From: JABSSA01 sp039960995
GTDB lineage: Bacteria; Pseudomonadota; Alphaproteobacteria; Rhodobacterales; Rhodobacteraceae
NCBI GenBank assembly: GCA_039960995.1
Contig: JBDVKF010000064.1
Span: 260,141 to 324,140 of the forward strand
Length of the DNA stretch: 64,000 bases
Direction of reading: 5' to 3'
How positions within the stretch are numbered: position 1 is the stretch's first letter; each line of letters begins with the position of its first letter. Positions 26,723-35,256 of this stretch are shown one piece after another. The position numbers and the translations under genes are program-made. Below the pieces are notes generated by a model. That model was not told the origin of the DNA, did no database searches, and saw only the letters and a program-made list of their open reading frames with translations.

Positions 26723-27460
26723 TCAGGTGAAGATTCTGTAATACAACCAATCGGGAAAAAACTGGGCCAACCGGAAGAACAGCGAAAACCCAAATGGAAA
26801 GCTCTTTTTGAAGTGTGTCGTGCACATATGTTCGAACATTTGTTGTGCGGCTTCATCGGCTGTCATGATGAAGGGCATGTCGAACGTGTTCTTTTCGGTC
26901 ATACGGGTCTTGATGAAACCAGGGTTGACGACTTGAACTCTTACGTTTGATTTGCGCAGATCGGCATGCAGACACTCTGCCAATGACATGGTGCCCGCCT
27001 TGGACGCCGTGTACCCGATCGATCCGGGCAGCCCGCGAAACCCACTGAGCGATGATGTAATGACAATATGTCCGTCGTCGCGATCGACGAATCCTGGAAC
27101 AACCTGACCTAAGACACGTATGTATCCTGTGAAATTTACGTTGGCCATTTCCGTCGCTTGGGCGGCGTCCCAATTTTGTGCCGCAAAAGGCCAATACACT
27201 CCGGCCAAAAGAACAACACCGTCCACCGGACCAATTTGCTCAGCGGCGCTTTCAACGCTGGCATCGTCGGCAATATCGACCACTTGATAGCTGGATCTAC
27301 CGCCAAGCGCGTCAGAGACCTTTTCTAACTTTTCGGCATTGCGAGATGAGACGATAACGTGAGCCCCGGCCCGGCTCAGTCGATGGGCCAGTGCTTCGCC
27401 AAGCCCATCTGAGGCCCCGACCAGCCAATAGCGTTTTCCGGTAAAGTCGTGAGTAGTCAT
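26723..27460 (-). CDS. SDR family NAD(P)-dependent oxidoreductase
   Basis: A 245-residue short-chain dehydrogenase. The nucleotide motif is VGASDGLGEALAHRL and the catalytic Ser/Tyr/Lys are in TSSLSGFRG and GYTASKAGT. It is the last gene of the five-gene operon that runs away from rpoE-chrR; its ATG overlaps the DUF3833 stop (ATGA). Similar SDR genes accompany this operon in other Rhodobacterales. The substrate is unknown. Confidence 0.88.
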   Translation of the reverse strand: MTTHDFTGKRYWLVGASDGLGEALAHRLSRAGAHVIVSSRNAEKLEKVSDALGGRSSYQVVDIADDASVESAAEQIGPVDGVVLLAGVYWPFAAQNWDAAQATEMANVNFTGYIRVLGQVVPGFVDRDDGHIVITSSLSGFRGLPGSIGYTASKAGTMSLAECLHADLRKSNVRVQVVNPGFIKTRMTEKNTFDMPFIMTADEAAQQMFEHMCTTHFKKSFPFGFSLFFRLAQFFPDWLYYRIFT

Positions 27461-28032
27461 GCCGCTTGCCGCATTTCCAAAGTTACTGGACGCATTGTGG
27501 CAACAAGTTCAGCAACTTTGAAGCCAAATTTTCGAAATTGCGACCGATTTACGATTGTTCCATTCGGGGCAAGATACATCCAATCGACCGTATCAAGGAC
27601 ATGCCCACCGGCGTCATCAGGCAGGCAAAACTGATACTTAAGCTGTACCGCGCTGCCTTTTTGGATGCCTTCGCCGACACCGACGACGTCAGTTGCCTTG
27701 GCCAAAATGCGCCCTTCATTTTCAACGGTTAGGTGCCATGCACGATCTTGGGTCGTTCCGTCATCGTAGCGAAAACGTTCCTTCATGACGCCGTCATTTC
27801 CATCCCAACTGATGTCGAAATCGGCCACGAAACGGGACGAGACACGGCCAGTTGGGCCATAAATAATACCTTCGCAAACCATGGGGCCGTTCAGATGTTT
27901 GCGAACATCAAACTGTTGTCCGTCGGAATAATCTTCGGGACCTTGTGCAAGGAAATCCGCAAACCGGGCTTGGCCCCAAAAAACGGCGCAGGCCAGAACG
28001 ATCCCAAGGACGAGAAAAATCAACGCTTCCAT
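27457..28032 (-). CDS. DUF3833 family protein
   Basis: The 191-residue product has one N-terminal hydrophobic helix (ALIFLVLGIVLACAVFWG), an anchor or signal, and a soluble beta-rich part. Its KHLNGPMVCEGIIYGPTGRV block is typical of DUF3833. It overlaps the SDR gene by 4 bp and lies 2 bp after the MFS gene. The molecular function is not established. Co-occurrence with sigma-E-controlled lipid-modification genes suggests an envelope lipid role. Confidence 0.82.
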   Translation of the reverse strand: MEALIFLVLGIVLACAVFWGQARFADFLAQGPEDYSDGQQFDVRKHLNGPMVCEGIIYGPTGRVSSRFVADFDISWDGNDGVMKERFRYDDGTTQDRAWHLTVENEGRILAKATDVVGVGEGIQKGSAVQLKYQFCLPDDAGGHVLDTVDWMYLAPNGTIVNRSQFRKFGFKVAELVATMRPVTLEMRQAA

Positions 28033-28034
28033 GG

Positions 28035-29282
28035 TCAGATCTCCTTAAGTTCGGTTGTCGCGAGCAATGCAATCGCGATGAGCTTCAAGGCACATGGAAC
28101 AGCTGCGTATAGAAGTGTCAGCAGACTGAGTGTGCTTTCAGTATGTATTGTTGACGCGCTGTCGAAACCCGCATGTTCAAGTGCGGGCAGCAACGTGACG
28201 GCGGCAATGGCCAGAGTGAATTTGGAAACAAATGACCAAAGCCCAAACCCTTCTGCGGCCGACGGGGAAATGCAGGCCATTCGGTTTGCAAAAATGGCAG
28301 GCAGCAATGTCAGGTCCGCACCCATGGCACAGCCAGAAAAAAAGCAGATGACCGCGAAAGCGACCCAATCGCCCGGTCCAAGGAAAATTGCGCCTGCGAA
28401 TGAAAAAATGGCGAGGATCATGGCCAATAGCAGAACAGGCTTCGCTCCATACCGCTCTGCGCATTTCCCCCAGATCGGTGCGGTGATCGCAGCCGCGAGG
28501 AACAATAGCATAAGAAGGGGGCCTTCCAGTCCTGGTGCTTCCAGGCGGCTTTCGACGAAAAATAAGAACAACGTCGAAGAAACGGCAACCGGTGCGGCAT
28601 TGACGAACGCGATAAGCAAAAGGCGTCTGGCCAACGGGTCGCCCAAGATGGCGCCAAATCCAACTGAAGGCGGTACATGGTCTGCGTTCCATTCGTTTCG
28701 CATGGCAAACAGTGAAAACGCAGCCAATACAAGGAAACCCACGGCAAAACCGGCGAATGGCGCCTGCATGTAGGCGCCTAAGGCAACCGGTGCGATTGAT
28801 GCCAAACACATCCCAAACAGGGCCCCACTTTCGCGCCATCGCGCCAATGTCAGATGCCCGCGATTTGGCAGATGCGCAGCCTTGAGAACGCCTTGCGCAT
28901 AGAAATTGATTGTCAAAAAGCTGAACCCTGAAAAAACAAGCGTCAGCATGATGGCGAACCATAACAATGGGGCAAATAGTGGTTGGATCGCGAAAAGCCC
29001 AAGCATTCCGGCAACCATCACGCCTGCGCCAAGTATGACCGCAGCGCCGCGGCGGTCCCGGAATGCATCCGACAAGCGGCCAAAAACAGGGTCTTGAACA
29101 ACGTCAATTAATCGAAGCGCGAATAGAACTGCGCCAAGACCTGCCAAAGATACCCCGTATTGATCGACATAGAATTTTGGGGCGTGGATATATATCGGCA
29201 GGCCAGCAGTCGCTAGCAAAGCGGCAAACATCGCATAAGCATGCAGGTTTTGGTGTGTTGGGGTTGCCGCAGAGCTGCTCAC
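28035..29282 (-). CDS. MFS transporter (GPH/MelB-like)
   Basis: With the GTG start at 29282, which overlaps the DUF1365 stop (GTGA), the protein has 415 residues and about twelve membrane helices. The DPVFGRLSDAFRDRRG loop is the MelB/GPH-type motif between helices 2 and 3. Longer in-frame starts would lie inside the DUF1365 gene. Transport of a lipid precursor or glycoside is possible, but nothing in the sequence fixes the substrate. Confidence 0.85.
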   Translation of the reverse strand: MSSSAATPTHQNLHAYAMFAALLATAGLPIYIHAPKFYVDQYGVSLAGLGAVLFALRLIDVVQDPVFGRLSDAFRDRRGAAVILGAGVMVAGMLGLFAIQPLFAPLLWFAIMLTLVFSGFSFLTINFYAQGVLKAAHLPNRGHLTLARWRESGALFGMCLASIAPVALGAYMQAPFAGFAVGFLVLAAFSLFAMRNEWNADHVPPSVGFGAILGDPLARRLLLIAFVNAAPVAVSSTLFLFFVESRLEAPGLEGPLLMLLFLAAAITAPIWGKCAERYGAKPVLLLAMILAIFSFAGAIFLGPGDWVAFAVICFFSGCAMGADLTLLPAIFANRMACISPSAAEGFGLWSFVSKFTLAIAAVTLLPALEHAGFDSASTIHTESTLSLLTLLYAAVPCALKLIAIALLATTELKEI

Positions 29283-30034
29283 CGTGAAACCTCTTGGTCT
29301 GGCGGTGTGGGACGGGTTTTGTATTGCGCTCCTTTGAGCCACAGTTTGAAGGCTTGCCAATGGATCAATCCAAGCACGCGCCGGGATCCGAATGGACGGC
29401 GCAGCAGCATCGACAGGATAGACCGATTGCTGAGAACCGACCTTTGCCCTGTGAGGGTGGCAATCAATCCCCCGTCACTTTGGCGATAATCGATCCAAAC
29501 CCCAATGCGATCTAAATTGATATCAAATCGGAACTCGTATTCACCCTCGATGGGCTGGAAGGGCGAGACGTAAAATATTTTGACCGCCTTCATGCGATCG
29601 GTTGGCGCAATGGCTCGTTGATCTGGGTGGTAAACAAGATAGGAATGGCGTTCCCCGAACGTGTTCGTCACTTCGGCGATGACGGCGATCAATGCATCGG
29701 CTTTTCGGCATAACCAAAAGCTGACCGGATTGAAGACGTGTCCAAAGACTTTGGGCTGTGCCAAAAGCTCGATCTTGTCGATCCCTGCGATTTGGAATTG
29801 CTGCAAAATCTCACGCACCCAGATGGCGCCGCGCCCTAATCCCGGAGCGCCACCGTGATCGACATCGTGGACACCTACAACGGAACGTTCATTTCGCCGA
29901 AACAGCTTTGGCCCGCGCACCTCTTTTTCTGCGTCGAACAACACGTAATCAACAGAGTATCTAAAGCCGTTCGAAACAGATCCCTTTCGCCCATGATAGG
30001 TGTGGCCAGCGATATGATCGACGGCGATGGTCAT
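29279..30034 (-). CDS. DUF1365 domain-containing protein
   Basis: A 251-residue protein of the DUF1365 family. GHTYHGRKGSVSNGFRYSVD lies at the N-terminus, FGHVFNPVSFWLC in the middle, and FYVSPFQPIEGEYEF after it. DUF1365 genes almost always accompany an FAD amine-oxidase-like gene and often a cyclopropane-fatty-acid-synthase-like methyltransferase. Here the flavoprotein partner overlaps by 4 bp, but no methyltransferase is present. Biochemical role unknown. Confidence 0.88.
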   Translation of the reverse strand: MTIAVDHIAGHTYHGRKGSVSNGFRYSVDYVLFDAEKEVRGPKLFRRNERSVVGVHDVDHGGAPGLGRGAIWVREILQQFQIAGIDKIELLAQPKVFGHVFNPVSFWLCRKADALIAVIAEVTNTFGERHSYLVYHPDQRAIAPTDRMKAVKIFYVSPFQPIEGEYEFRFDINLDRIGVWIDYRQSDGGLIATLTGQRSVLSNRSILSMLLRRPFGSRRVLGLIHWQAFKLWLKGAQYKTRPTPPDQEVSR

Positions 30035-31332
30035 TCGGCGGCAATCCTCATGCCAGCTGTGCGGTTAATCATCCGTGCGGCTTCGATCCCGCTGCTCAAT
30101 CCGTCTTCGTGAAAGCCATGGCGCATCCATGCACCGCAGAACCAGGTATTCTGTTGTCCATTCATGGTGCGCGCTTCGTCTTGTGCAGCCAATGCACCAA
30201 GATCATAGACTGGGTGACGCAACGCGACCTGATCATAAATGAGGTCTTCGCGAATGGCACGTTTGGTGTTGAGCGTGACGAAAAAATCTTCGTTCTCAGG
30301 AAGTGGCTGAAGGCAGTTCATCCAGTAGGTTAAATCAATGCGATCAGATCGGTGGGCGTCGTCTTCAGTATAAACCCAACTGGACCAAACTTGGCGACGT
30401 TTTGGCATGATCGATGTGTCGCTGTGCAGAACGATGTCGTTGGTTTGGTAGGCAACAGCGCCCAATACTTTTTGTTCTTGCTGACTGGGATCCGCTAACA
30501 TTTTCAACGTATCATCCGAATGGGTTGCAAAAACGACCGTGTCGAATTCTTCCGATTCTACACCAAATGCTTTGATGCGGACGCCATCGACGTCTCTTGT
30601 GACGGATTGAACCGGGGATTTCAGACGAATATCCACGCCGTTCTGTACCATCGCTGATTGCAACCGTTTCACATATTGGATGGAGCCCCCTTGAACGGTG
30701 TACCATTGATGCTGACCCGTGTGATGTAACAGCGCGTGGTTTTCGAAGAACTGCATCATGGAGATGGCGGGGAATTCCATGATCTTGTCAGTTGGCGTTG
30801 ACCAGATCGCGCCAGACAGCGGCAAAAGGTAACGGTCCCGGAACCAATCACCTGTTCCCAGAGCATCCAGAAATTGTGCAATTGAACGGGTTGTATCTTG
30901 GTTCGCGATGGCCAGCGCGTTTTTGTTAAAGCGCAGAATGTCTCGGATCATCCGCAAGAACTTTAGCTCAAACGCATTTCGACGCTGAGCGAATATGGCA
31001 TCCAAGGACGCCAAACCATACTCGAACGCACCACCATTCAGCGATGCGCCAAATGACATGTTTGATTTTGTCACCGGCACATTTAATTCGTCGAACAAGG
31101 CCGTCAGATGCGGATAATTGGCATAGTTGAAAACGATAAACCCAGTATCGACCGGCTGATCGTCATTTTTTCCAGTTACAATTGTGCGGGCATGCCCCCC
31201 TAGACGCGCTTCAGATTCAAATAATGTAACTTGGTGATCTGGTGCCAGCGTGTGTGCGGCACCCATTCCTGATATTCCTCCGCCAATGACGGCAATGCGC
31301 AGACGACCTGTCTGCAACTCTTCAAAGGGCAT
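30031..31332 (-). CDS. FAD-dependent amine-oxidase-like oxidoreductase of the sigma-E regulon
   Basis: A 433-residue flavoprotein with VIGGGISGMGAAHTLA near the N-terminus and GGHARTI binding FAD, and a C-terminal WFCGAWMRHGFHEDG block. It resembles the flavoprotein encoded divergently from rpoE-chrR in Rhodobacter sphaeroides, a relative of which (UfaD) desaturates methylated fatty acids on the way to furan fatty acids. That role here is inference. A sigma-E-like promoter lies 34-62 bp upstream. It is the first gene of the five-gene operon. Confidence 0.85.
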   Translation of the reverse strand: MPFEELQTGRLRIAVIGGGISGMGAAHTLAPDHQVTLFESEARLGGHARTIVTGKNDDQPVDTGFIVFNYANYPHLTALFDELNVPVTKSNMSFGASLNGGAFEYGLASLDAIFAQRRNAFELKFLRMIRDILRFNKNALAIANQDTTRSIAQFLDALGTGDWFRDRYLLPLSGAIWSTPTDKIMEFPAISMMQFFENHALLHHTGQHQWYTVQGGSIQYVKRLQSAMVQNGVDIRLKSPVQSVTRDVDGVRIKAFGVESEEFDTVVFATHSDDTLKMLADPSQQEQKVLGAVAYQTNDIVLHSDTSIMPKRRQVWSSWVYTEDDAHRSDRIDLTYWMNCLQPLPENEDFFVTLNTKRAIREDLIYDQVALRHPVYDLGALAAQDEARTMNGQQNTWFCGAWMRHGFHEDGLSSGIEAARMINRTAGMRIAAE

Positions 31333-31365
31333 ACGATTTCCGTTTCGCGTCTTTTAGTTTCAAAG

Positions 31366-31394
31366 GTATACGACCCCATGTGCAGGCTGGATGT
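31366..31394 (-). promoter_or_regulatory. Putative sigma-E promoter for the FAD oxidoreductase operon
   Basis: On the minus strand, ACATCC (31394-31389), a 17 bp spacer, then GTATAC (31371-31366). The -10 is identical to, and the spacer length the same as, the promoter facing rpoE; the -35 matches TGATCC at four of six positions. It is inferred, and weaker than the rpoE promoter. Confidence 0.55.
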
Positions 31395-31415
31395 ATGATT
31401 GGCAAAATAAATTTT

Positions 31416-31444
31416 TGATCCGACATTCTGAACCGGGCGTATAC
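31416..31444 (+). promoter_or_regulatory. Putative autoregulatory sigma-E promoter of rpoE-chrR
   Basis: TGATCC (31416-31421), a 17 bp spacer, then GTATAC (31439-31444). This matches the TGATCC-type -35 known for Rhodobacter RpoE (ECF11). Transcription would begin near 31451, so the rpoE start must be downstream, supporting ATG 31525. Confidence 0.75.
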
Positions 31445-31524
31445 AGATCATGTTAACGGGAATAGAAACGCTTGAACCGGATCGAACGCGATCGAACTAT
31501 GGGACACGCACTGGACCCAGACGA

Positions 31525-32073
31525 ATGAGTGATGCGAGTAAGACAAGATTGTTGTGGGTCGATCATATGATCCGCATACGAGACAACAAAGACCAGGCGG
31601 CATTTGCAGAATTATTTGAGCATTTTGCGCCGCGTGTGAAGGGGTTCCTGATGCGATCCGGGACTGATGCGTCGCTTGCTGAAGAATGTGCGCAAGAGGT
31701 TTTGGCAACTTGCTGGCACAAAGCGCAGATGTTCGATCCGACGCGTGCATCTGTGGCAACATGGATTTTTACGATTGCGCGGAATCGCAAAATTGACGTT
31801 CTGCGCAGGTCGAAACGGCCCGAACCAGAAGATTTGGGGTGGGGCCCGCAGGAAGAACCAGATCAGAGCGATACGATTGCTCTGCAACAAGAGACGGAAA
31901 AGCTGAGATCGGCTTTGGCTGAATTGCCCGCGCCGCAGCAGCAATTGATACAGAAAGCGTATTTCGGAGACTTAACGCATTCGGAAATCGCTGCAGAAAC
32001 CGGTCTGCCCCTTGGCACGATCAAATCCCGAATTAGGTTGGCGTTGGAAAGACTGCGCCACGCGATGAAGTAA
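31525..32073 (+). CDS. rpoE: ECF sigma factor RpoE (ECF11, ChrR-controlled)
   Basis: A 182-residue sigma-70 factor with region 2 (QEVLATCWHKAQMFDP, then SVATWIFTIARNRKIDVLR) and region 4 (THSEIAAETGLPLGTIKSRI). The adjacent zinc anti-sigma factor identifies it as the ChrR-controlled RpoE that responds to singlet oxygen in photosynthetic and related alphaproteobacteria. ATG 31525 is preferred to 31450, which would sit at the transcription start. chrR follows 9 bp downstream. Confidence 0.93.
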   Translation: MSDASKTRLLWVDHMIRIRDNKDQAAFAELFEHFAPRVKGFLMRSGTDASLAEECAQEVLATCWHKAQMFDPTRASVATWIFTIARNRKIDVLRRSKRPEPEDLGWGPQEEPDQSDTIALQQETEKLRSALAELPAPQQQLIQKAYFGDLTHSEIAAETGLPLGTIKSRIRLALERLRHAMK

Positions 32074-32082
32074 AGAGATGAG

Positions 32083-32736
32083 ATGGTACGTGTGATTAAA
32101 CATCATCTGACAGACGCCGTGTTGATGGCTTATGCAGCGGGCACATTGCCCGAAGCCTTTAACCTTATGGTCGCAGCCCATGTGTCGCTGTGCGATGAAT
32201 GTCGCGCTCAGGTCGAAACATATGATGCAGTTGGTGGCGCTGTTCTTGATCAAAAACCGGAACGTTCGGTCGCGATGGATCAGGGGTCGTTGGCAAAGAC
32301 GATGGCGCTGATTTCGGCTGGCGCGCCTGATGAAATCAAGGTGACCCGCAAGCCGGGTGTTTTGCCCGCGCCGCTACAAGATTACGTTGGCGGTGATTTG
32401 GAAGCTATTCGTTGGCGCCCGATTGGCATGGGTGTGAAGCAGGCTATTTTGAAAACCTCCAAAGACGCATCGGCGCGTTTCTTGTTCATCCCTGCGGGGG
32501 CGGCGATGCCAGATCACGGGCATCATGGTCTTGAAATGACGATGGTCCTGAAAGGTGCATTCAAGGACGAGGATGAATATTTTGCGCGCGGCGATGTCGA
32601 TGTTGCGGATTCTCATGTCCACCACACACCTGTTGCGGATGTGCACGAAGATTGCATTTGCCTTGCTGTGTCTGATGCGCCGTTGCGATTCCAAGGGTTG
32701 ATGCCCAAGATCATGCAGCGCATCGTACGCATCTAG
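32083..32736 (+). CDS. chrR: Anti-sigma factor ChrR (zinc, cupin)
   Basis: A 217-residue protein. The N-terminal anti-sigma domain has His8, His33, Cys37 and Cys40 at the same spacing as the zinc ligands of Rhodobacter ChrR (25, 4 and 3 residues apart). The C-terminal cupin carries a metal site (PDHGHHGLEMTMVLKG and a later HHTP). It holds RpoE inactive and releases it upon singlet oxygen or related stress; the cupin part is needed for sensing in R. sphaeroides. It is co-transcribed with rpoE. Confidence 0.94.
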   Translation: MVRVIKHHLTDAVLMAYAAGTLPEAFNLMVAAHVSLCDECRAQVETYDAVGGAVLDQKPERSVAMDQGSLAKTMALISAGAPDEIKVTRKPGVLPAPLQDYVGGDLEAIRWRPIGMGVKQAILKTSKDASARFLFIPAGAAMPDHGHHGLEMTMVLKGAFKDEDEYFARGDVDVADSHVHHTPVADVHEDCICLAVSDAPLRFQGLMPKIMQRIVRI

Positions 32737-32783
32737 GGTATATTTCCCTCTCAAGGCGGAAAAGGAACTAACGTGCCTTGATC

Positions 32784-33542
32784 CTAAGCAAGGGCTCGCC
32801 AATGCAGGGTTTCTTCGGTTCGATCGGTTGGCGTGTATTCCGCACTGATCCATCCTGAATAACTGGACAGTTCCAGCGTGGCGAAAAACACTTTGAAATC
32901 AATTGTGCCGGTTCCGGGCGGTGTTCTGCCCGGGGAATCACCAATCTGGATGTGACGGATCATGCTTTTGTGTGCAAGAAACGTACCAATGGCATCGCCT
33001 GTAATTTCTTGAGCGTGGAAAGTGTCGTATTGAAGTGCGAGGTTATCGGATCCTACGGTTTCGATGATTTCTGCGGCGAGATCGAAATCGTTTAGGAAAT
33101 ATCCCGGCATTGATCCTGGGCTCAGGGGTTCAATCGTCAGCCTTAAACCCTTGGGCACATTTTCGACCGCATGGCGCAAGTTCTGAACAAAAGTATCTCG
33201 CGCGGCATTCCCTTCTGCGACGCCGGCCATGACGTGCAGATTTTCAGCCTTGAGGGTAGACGCATATCGAATGGCGCGGCGCAAATCGTAGGCAAATCGA
33301 TCTTCAAGCCCAGGCACAGCGGCATAACCCCGTTCACCGCCCGTGTAATTTGGTGGAGGTGCGTTCAGCAAAACGAAGTGCAGATCGTTGCGTCTTAGGG
33401 CGGCAAGGGTTTCTTGCACTGGTGTGTCATAAGGAAACAAAACCTCGACTCCGGTGAACCCCGCTTCTGCGGCGGCGTCAAAGCGGTCCAAAAAAGGAAT
33501 TTCGGTCCAAAGATGCGAAAGATTAGCTGCAAATAATGGCAT
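32784..33542 (-). CDS. hyi: Hydroxypyruvate isomerase
   Basis: A 252-residue xylose-isomerase-like TIM barrel with N-terminal FAANLSHLWTEIPFLDRF, the metal/catalytic Glu in LTIEPLSP, the DTFHAQ block, and HIQIGDSPGR, all typical of Hyi. It interconverts hydroxypyruvate and tartronate semialdehyde in glyoxylate metabolism. Related OtnI enzymes act on 2-oxotetronate, so the exact substrate is open. It is a stand-alone gene convergent with chrR. Confidence 0.85.
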   Translation of the reverse strand: MPLFAANLSHLWTEIPFLDRFDAAAEAGFTGVEVLFPYDTPVQETLAALRRNDLHFVLLNAPPPNYTGGERGYAAVPGLEDRFAYDLRRAIRYASTLKAENLHVMAGVAEGNAARDTFVQNLRHAVENVPKGLRLTIEPLSPGSMPGYFLNDFDLAAEIIETVGSDNLALQYDTFHAQEITGDAIGTFLAHKSMIRHIQIGDSPGRTPPGTGTIDFKVFFATLELSSYSGWISAEYTPTDRTEETLHWRALA

Positions 33543-33601
33543 AGAAGACAGTGCTACCCAGCGAAGGCCAGCGTGTGCAACATTTTTTTGTAATTTGATG
33601 A

Positions 33602-34177
33602 CTACTCAAGCTCTGCGGATGGAATGACTTGGAAGAATGTTCCACCGGACCAAATTCCAAACCAGCCTTCTTCGTGGCTGCCAAGTTCAATCAATCGGTA
33701 AAAGCTTTTGCGGTCGATCAGAGCTTCTAAATCTGCGCGAATGTGAACATATGGCGATGGTTCACCTGTCTCTGGGTCGCGTTCCACACGAATTGGATGA
33801 TCTGCCCCTGCGGCGGATGTATCGCCAACCTGAGTTTCAAACGTGACGTTTTGATCCGGTCCTTTGCCAGTTGATTCGAAGTCAATGGCGACAAAAGGGG
33901 CATCGTCGACGGTTATTCCGACCTTCTCCACTGGTGTAACGAGAAAATATTTACCATTCTCTCGTTTGAGGATGGAGGAAAACAATTTCACAAGAGCAGG
34001 GCGGCCAATTGGTGTTCCCTGATAGAACCAAGTGCCATCCCGGGCGATCCGCATGTCCAAATCACCGCAAAACGGAGGATTCCACAAATGAACAGGCGGC
34101 AACCCGCGCGTTTTCGAGGCGTTGATGGACGCAATCAAGCTGTCAGCGCTTGGTGGCACACTTTTTTGTGCAGACAT
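33602..34177 (-). CDS. DUF1285 domain-containing protein
   Basis: The 191-residue product shows the DUF1285 features: PPVHLWNPPFCGDLDMRI, then GTWFYQGTPIGRPALVKLF, and YFLVTPVEKVGI. Function is unknown. ATG 34177 is the likely start although its RBS is poor; an in-frame ATG at 34219 is possible. It is divergent from, and regularly next to, the MoxR operon in alphaproteobacteria. Confidence 0.82.
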   Translation of the reverse strand: MSAQKSVPPSADSLIASINASKTRGLPPVHLWNPPFCGDLDMRIARDGTWFYQGTPIGRPALVKLFSSILKRENGKYFLVTPVEKVGITVDDAPFVAIDFESTGKGPDQNVTFETQVGDTSAAGADHPIRVERDPETGEPSPYVHIRADLEALIDRKSFYRLIELGSHEEGWFGIWSGGTFFQVIPSAELE

Positions 34178-34245
34178 ACCTTTTGCTATTCCCTCAATCA
34201 GAGATACGTTGTGTATCAAGATATAACTTCAGGATCCCTTTTGTC

Positions 34246-35256
34246 ATGACCCAGTCCGACGATCTTGCCGCAGAAATCGAAACTCTCGGCGAAAAGCTTG
34301 CAGAAGCCAAAGCTTCGATCACCAAACGCTTTATAGGACAGGAGCGTGTTGTAGAACTTACTTTGACCGCTTTGCTCTGTGGCGGCCATGGTTTGTTGAT
34401 CGGTTTGCCCGGACTTGGGAAAACACGTTTGGTTGAAACACTCAGCACTGTGATGGGGTTGGATGGAAATCGAATTCAATTCACGCCCGATCTTATGCCG
34501 GCTGATATTCTCGGATCCGAAGTCTTGGACACGGACGCAGATGGGCATCGCAGTTTCAGATTTCTAGAGGGCCCAATTTTTTGCCAATTGCTTATGGCCG
34601 ACGAAATCAACCGCGCAAGCCCGCGGACGCAATCGGCGCTTTTGCAAGCGATGCAGGAAAAAACCGTGACCGTCGCGGGTCAAGACAGAGCATTGGGAAC
34701 GCCATTCCATGTGCTTGCGACGCAAAACCCGATCGAACAAGAGGGTACTTATCCGCTGCCCGAAGCGCAGTTGGACCGGTTCTTGGTTCAGATTGATGTG
34801 TTGTATCCAGACCGTGACACTGAACGTGATATTTTGGTGGCGACGACGGGAACAGAAGACGCTCAGGCGACACAGGTGTTTTCGGCCGGGGAATTGCTGG
34901 CGGCACAAACCGTGTTGCGGCGGATGCCAGTGGGCGAAAGCGTCGTTGAATTGATTCTGGACCTTGTTCGCGCGTTTCGCCCGTCCGAAGCTGAAGCTAA
35001 TCAGCGGGTCAAGGATTCTGTGTCATGGGGGCCGGGTCCGCGTGCCGCTCAGGCGTTGATGCTGGCGGTTCGTGCGCGGGCATTGCTGGATGGGCGCTTG
35101 GCGCCATCGGCTGAAGACGTTTTGAATATGGCACGCCCAGTGCTTAGCCATCGGATGGCCTTGAACTTTGCATCACGTGCGCGGGGCGACAGTTTGGCGG
35201 AACTTATCGATACAACGGCTGCGCAATTCGCGGGCAAAGGCGAGGCCGCTGCGTGA
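34246..35256 (+). CDS. MoxR family AAA+ ATPase
   Basis: A 336-residue ATPase. The Walker A region is GLPGLGKTRLVETL, Walker B LLMADEINRASPRTQSALL, followed by the EGTYPLPEAQLDRF block diagnostic of MoxR. MoxR proteins are chaperone-like and assemble or activate membrane and periplasmic complexes. It heads a four-gene operon with overlapping junctions (MoxR, DUF58, DUF4159, membrane protein). ATG 34246 with AGGA upstream is preferred over an in-frame start at 34150 inside the DUF1285 gene. Confidence 0.93.
   Translation: MTQSDDLAAEIETLGEKLAEAKASITKRFIGQERVVELTLTALLCGGHGLLIGLPGLGKTRLVETLSTVMGLDGNRIQFTPDLMPADILGSEVLDTDADGHRSFRFLEGPIFCQLLMADEINRASPRTQSALLQAMQEKTVTVAGQDRALGTPFHVLATQNPIEQEGTYPLPEAQLDRFLVQIDVLYPDRDTERDILVATTGTEDAQATQVFSAGELLAAQTVLRRMPVGESVVELILDLVRAFRPSEAEANQRVKDSVSWGPGPRAAQALMLAVRARALLDGRLAPSAEDVLNMARPVLSHRMALNFASRARGDSLAELIDTTAAQFAGKGEAAA

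Noticed and set aside
31450..31525. Longer RpoE starting at ATG 31450
   Set aside because: The predicted sigma-E promoter would start transcription at about 31451, and the extra residues lack family similarity.
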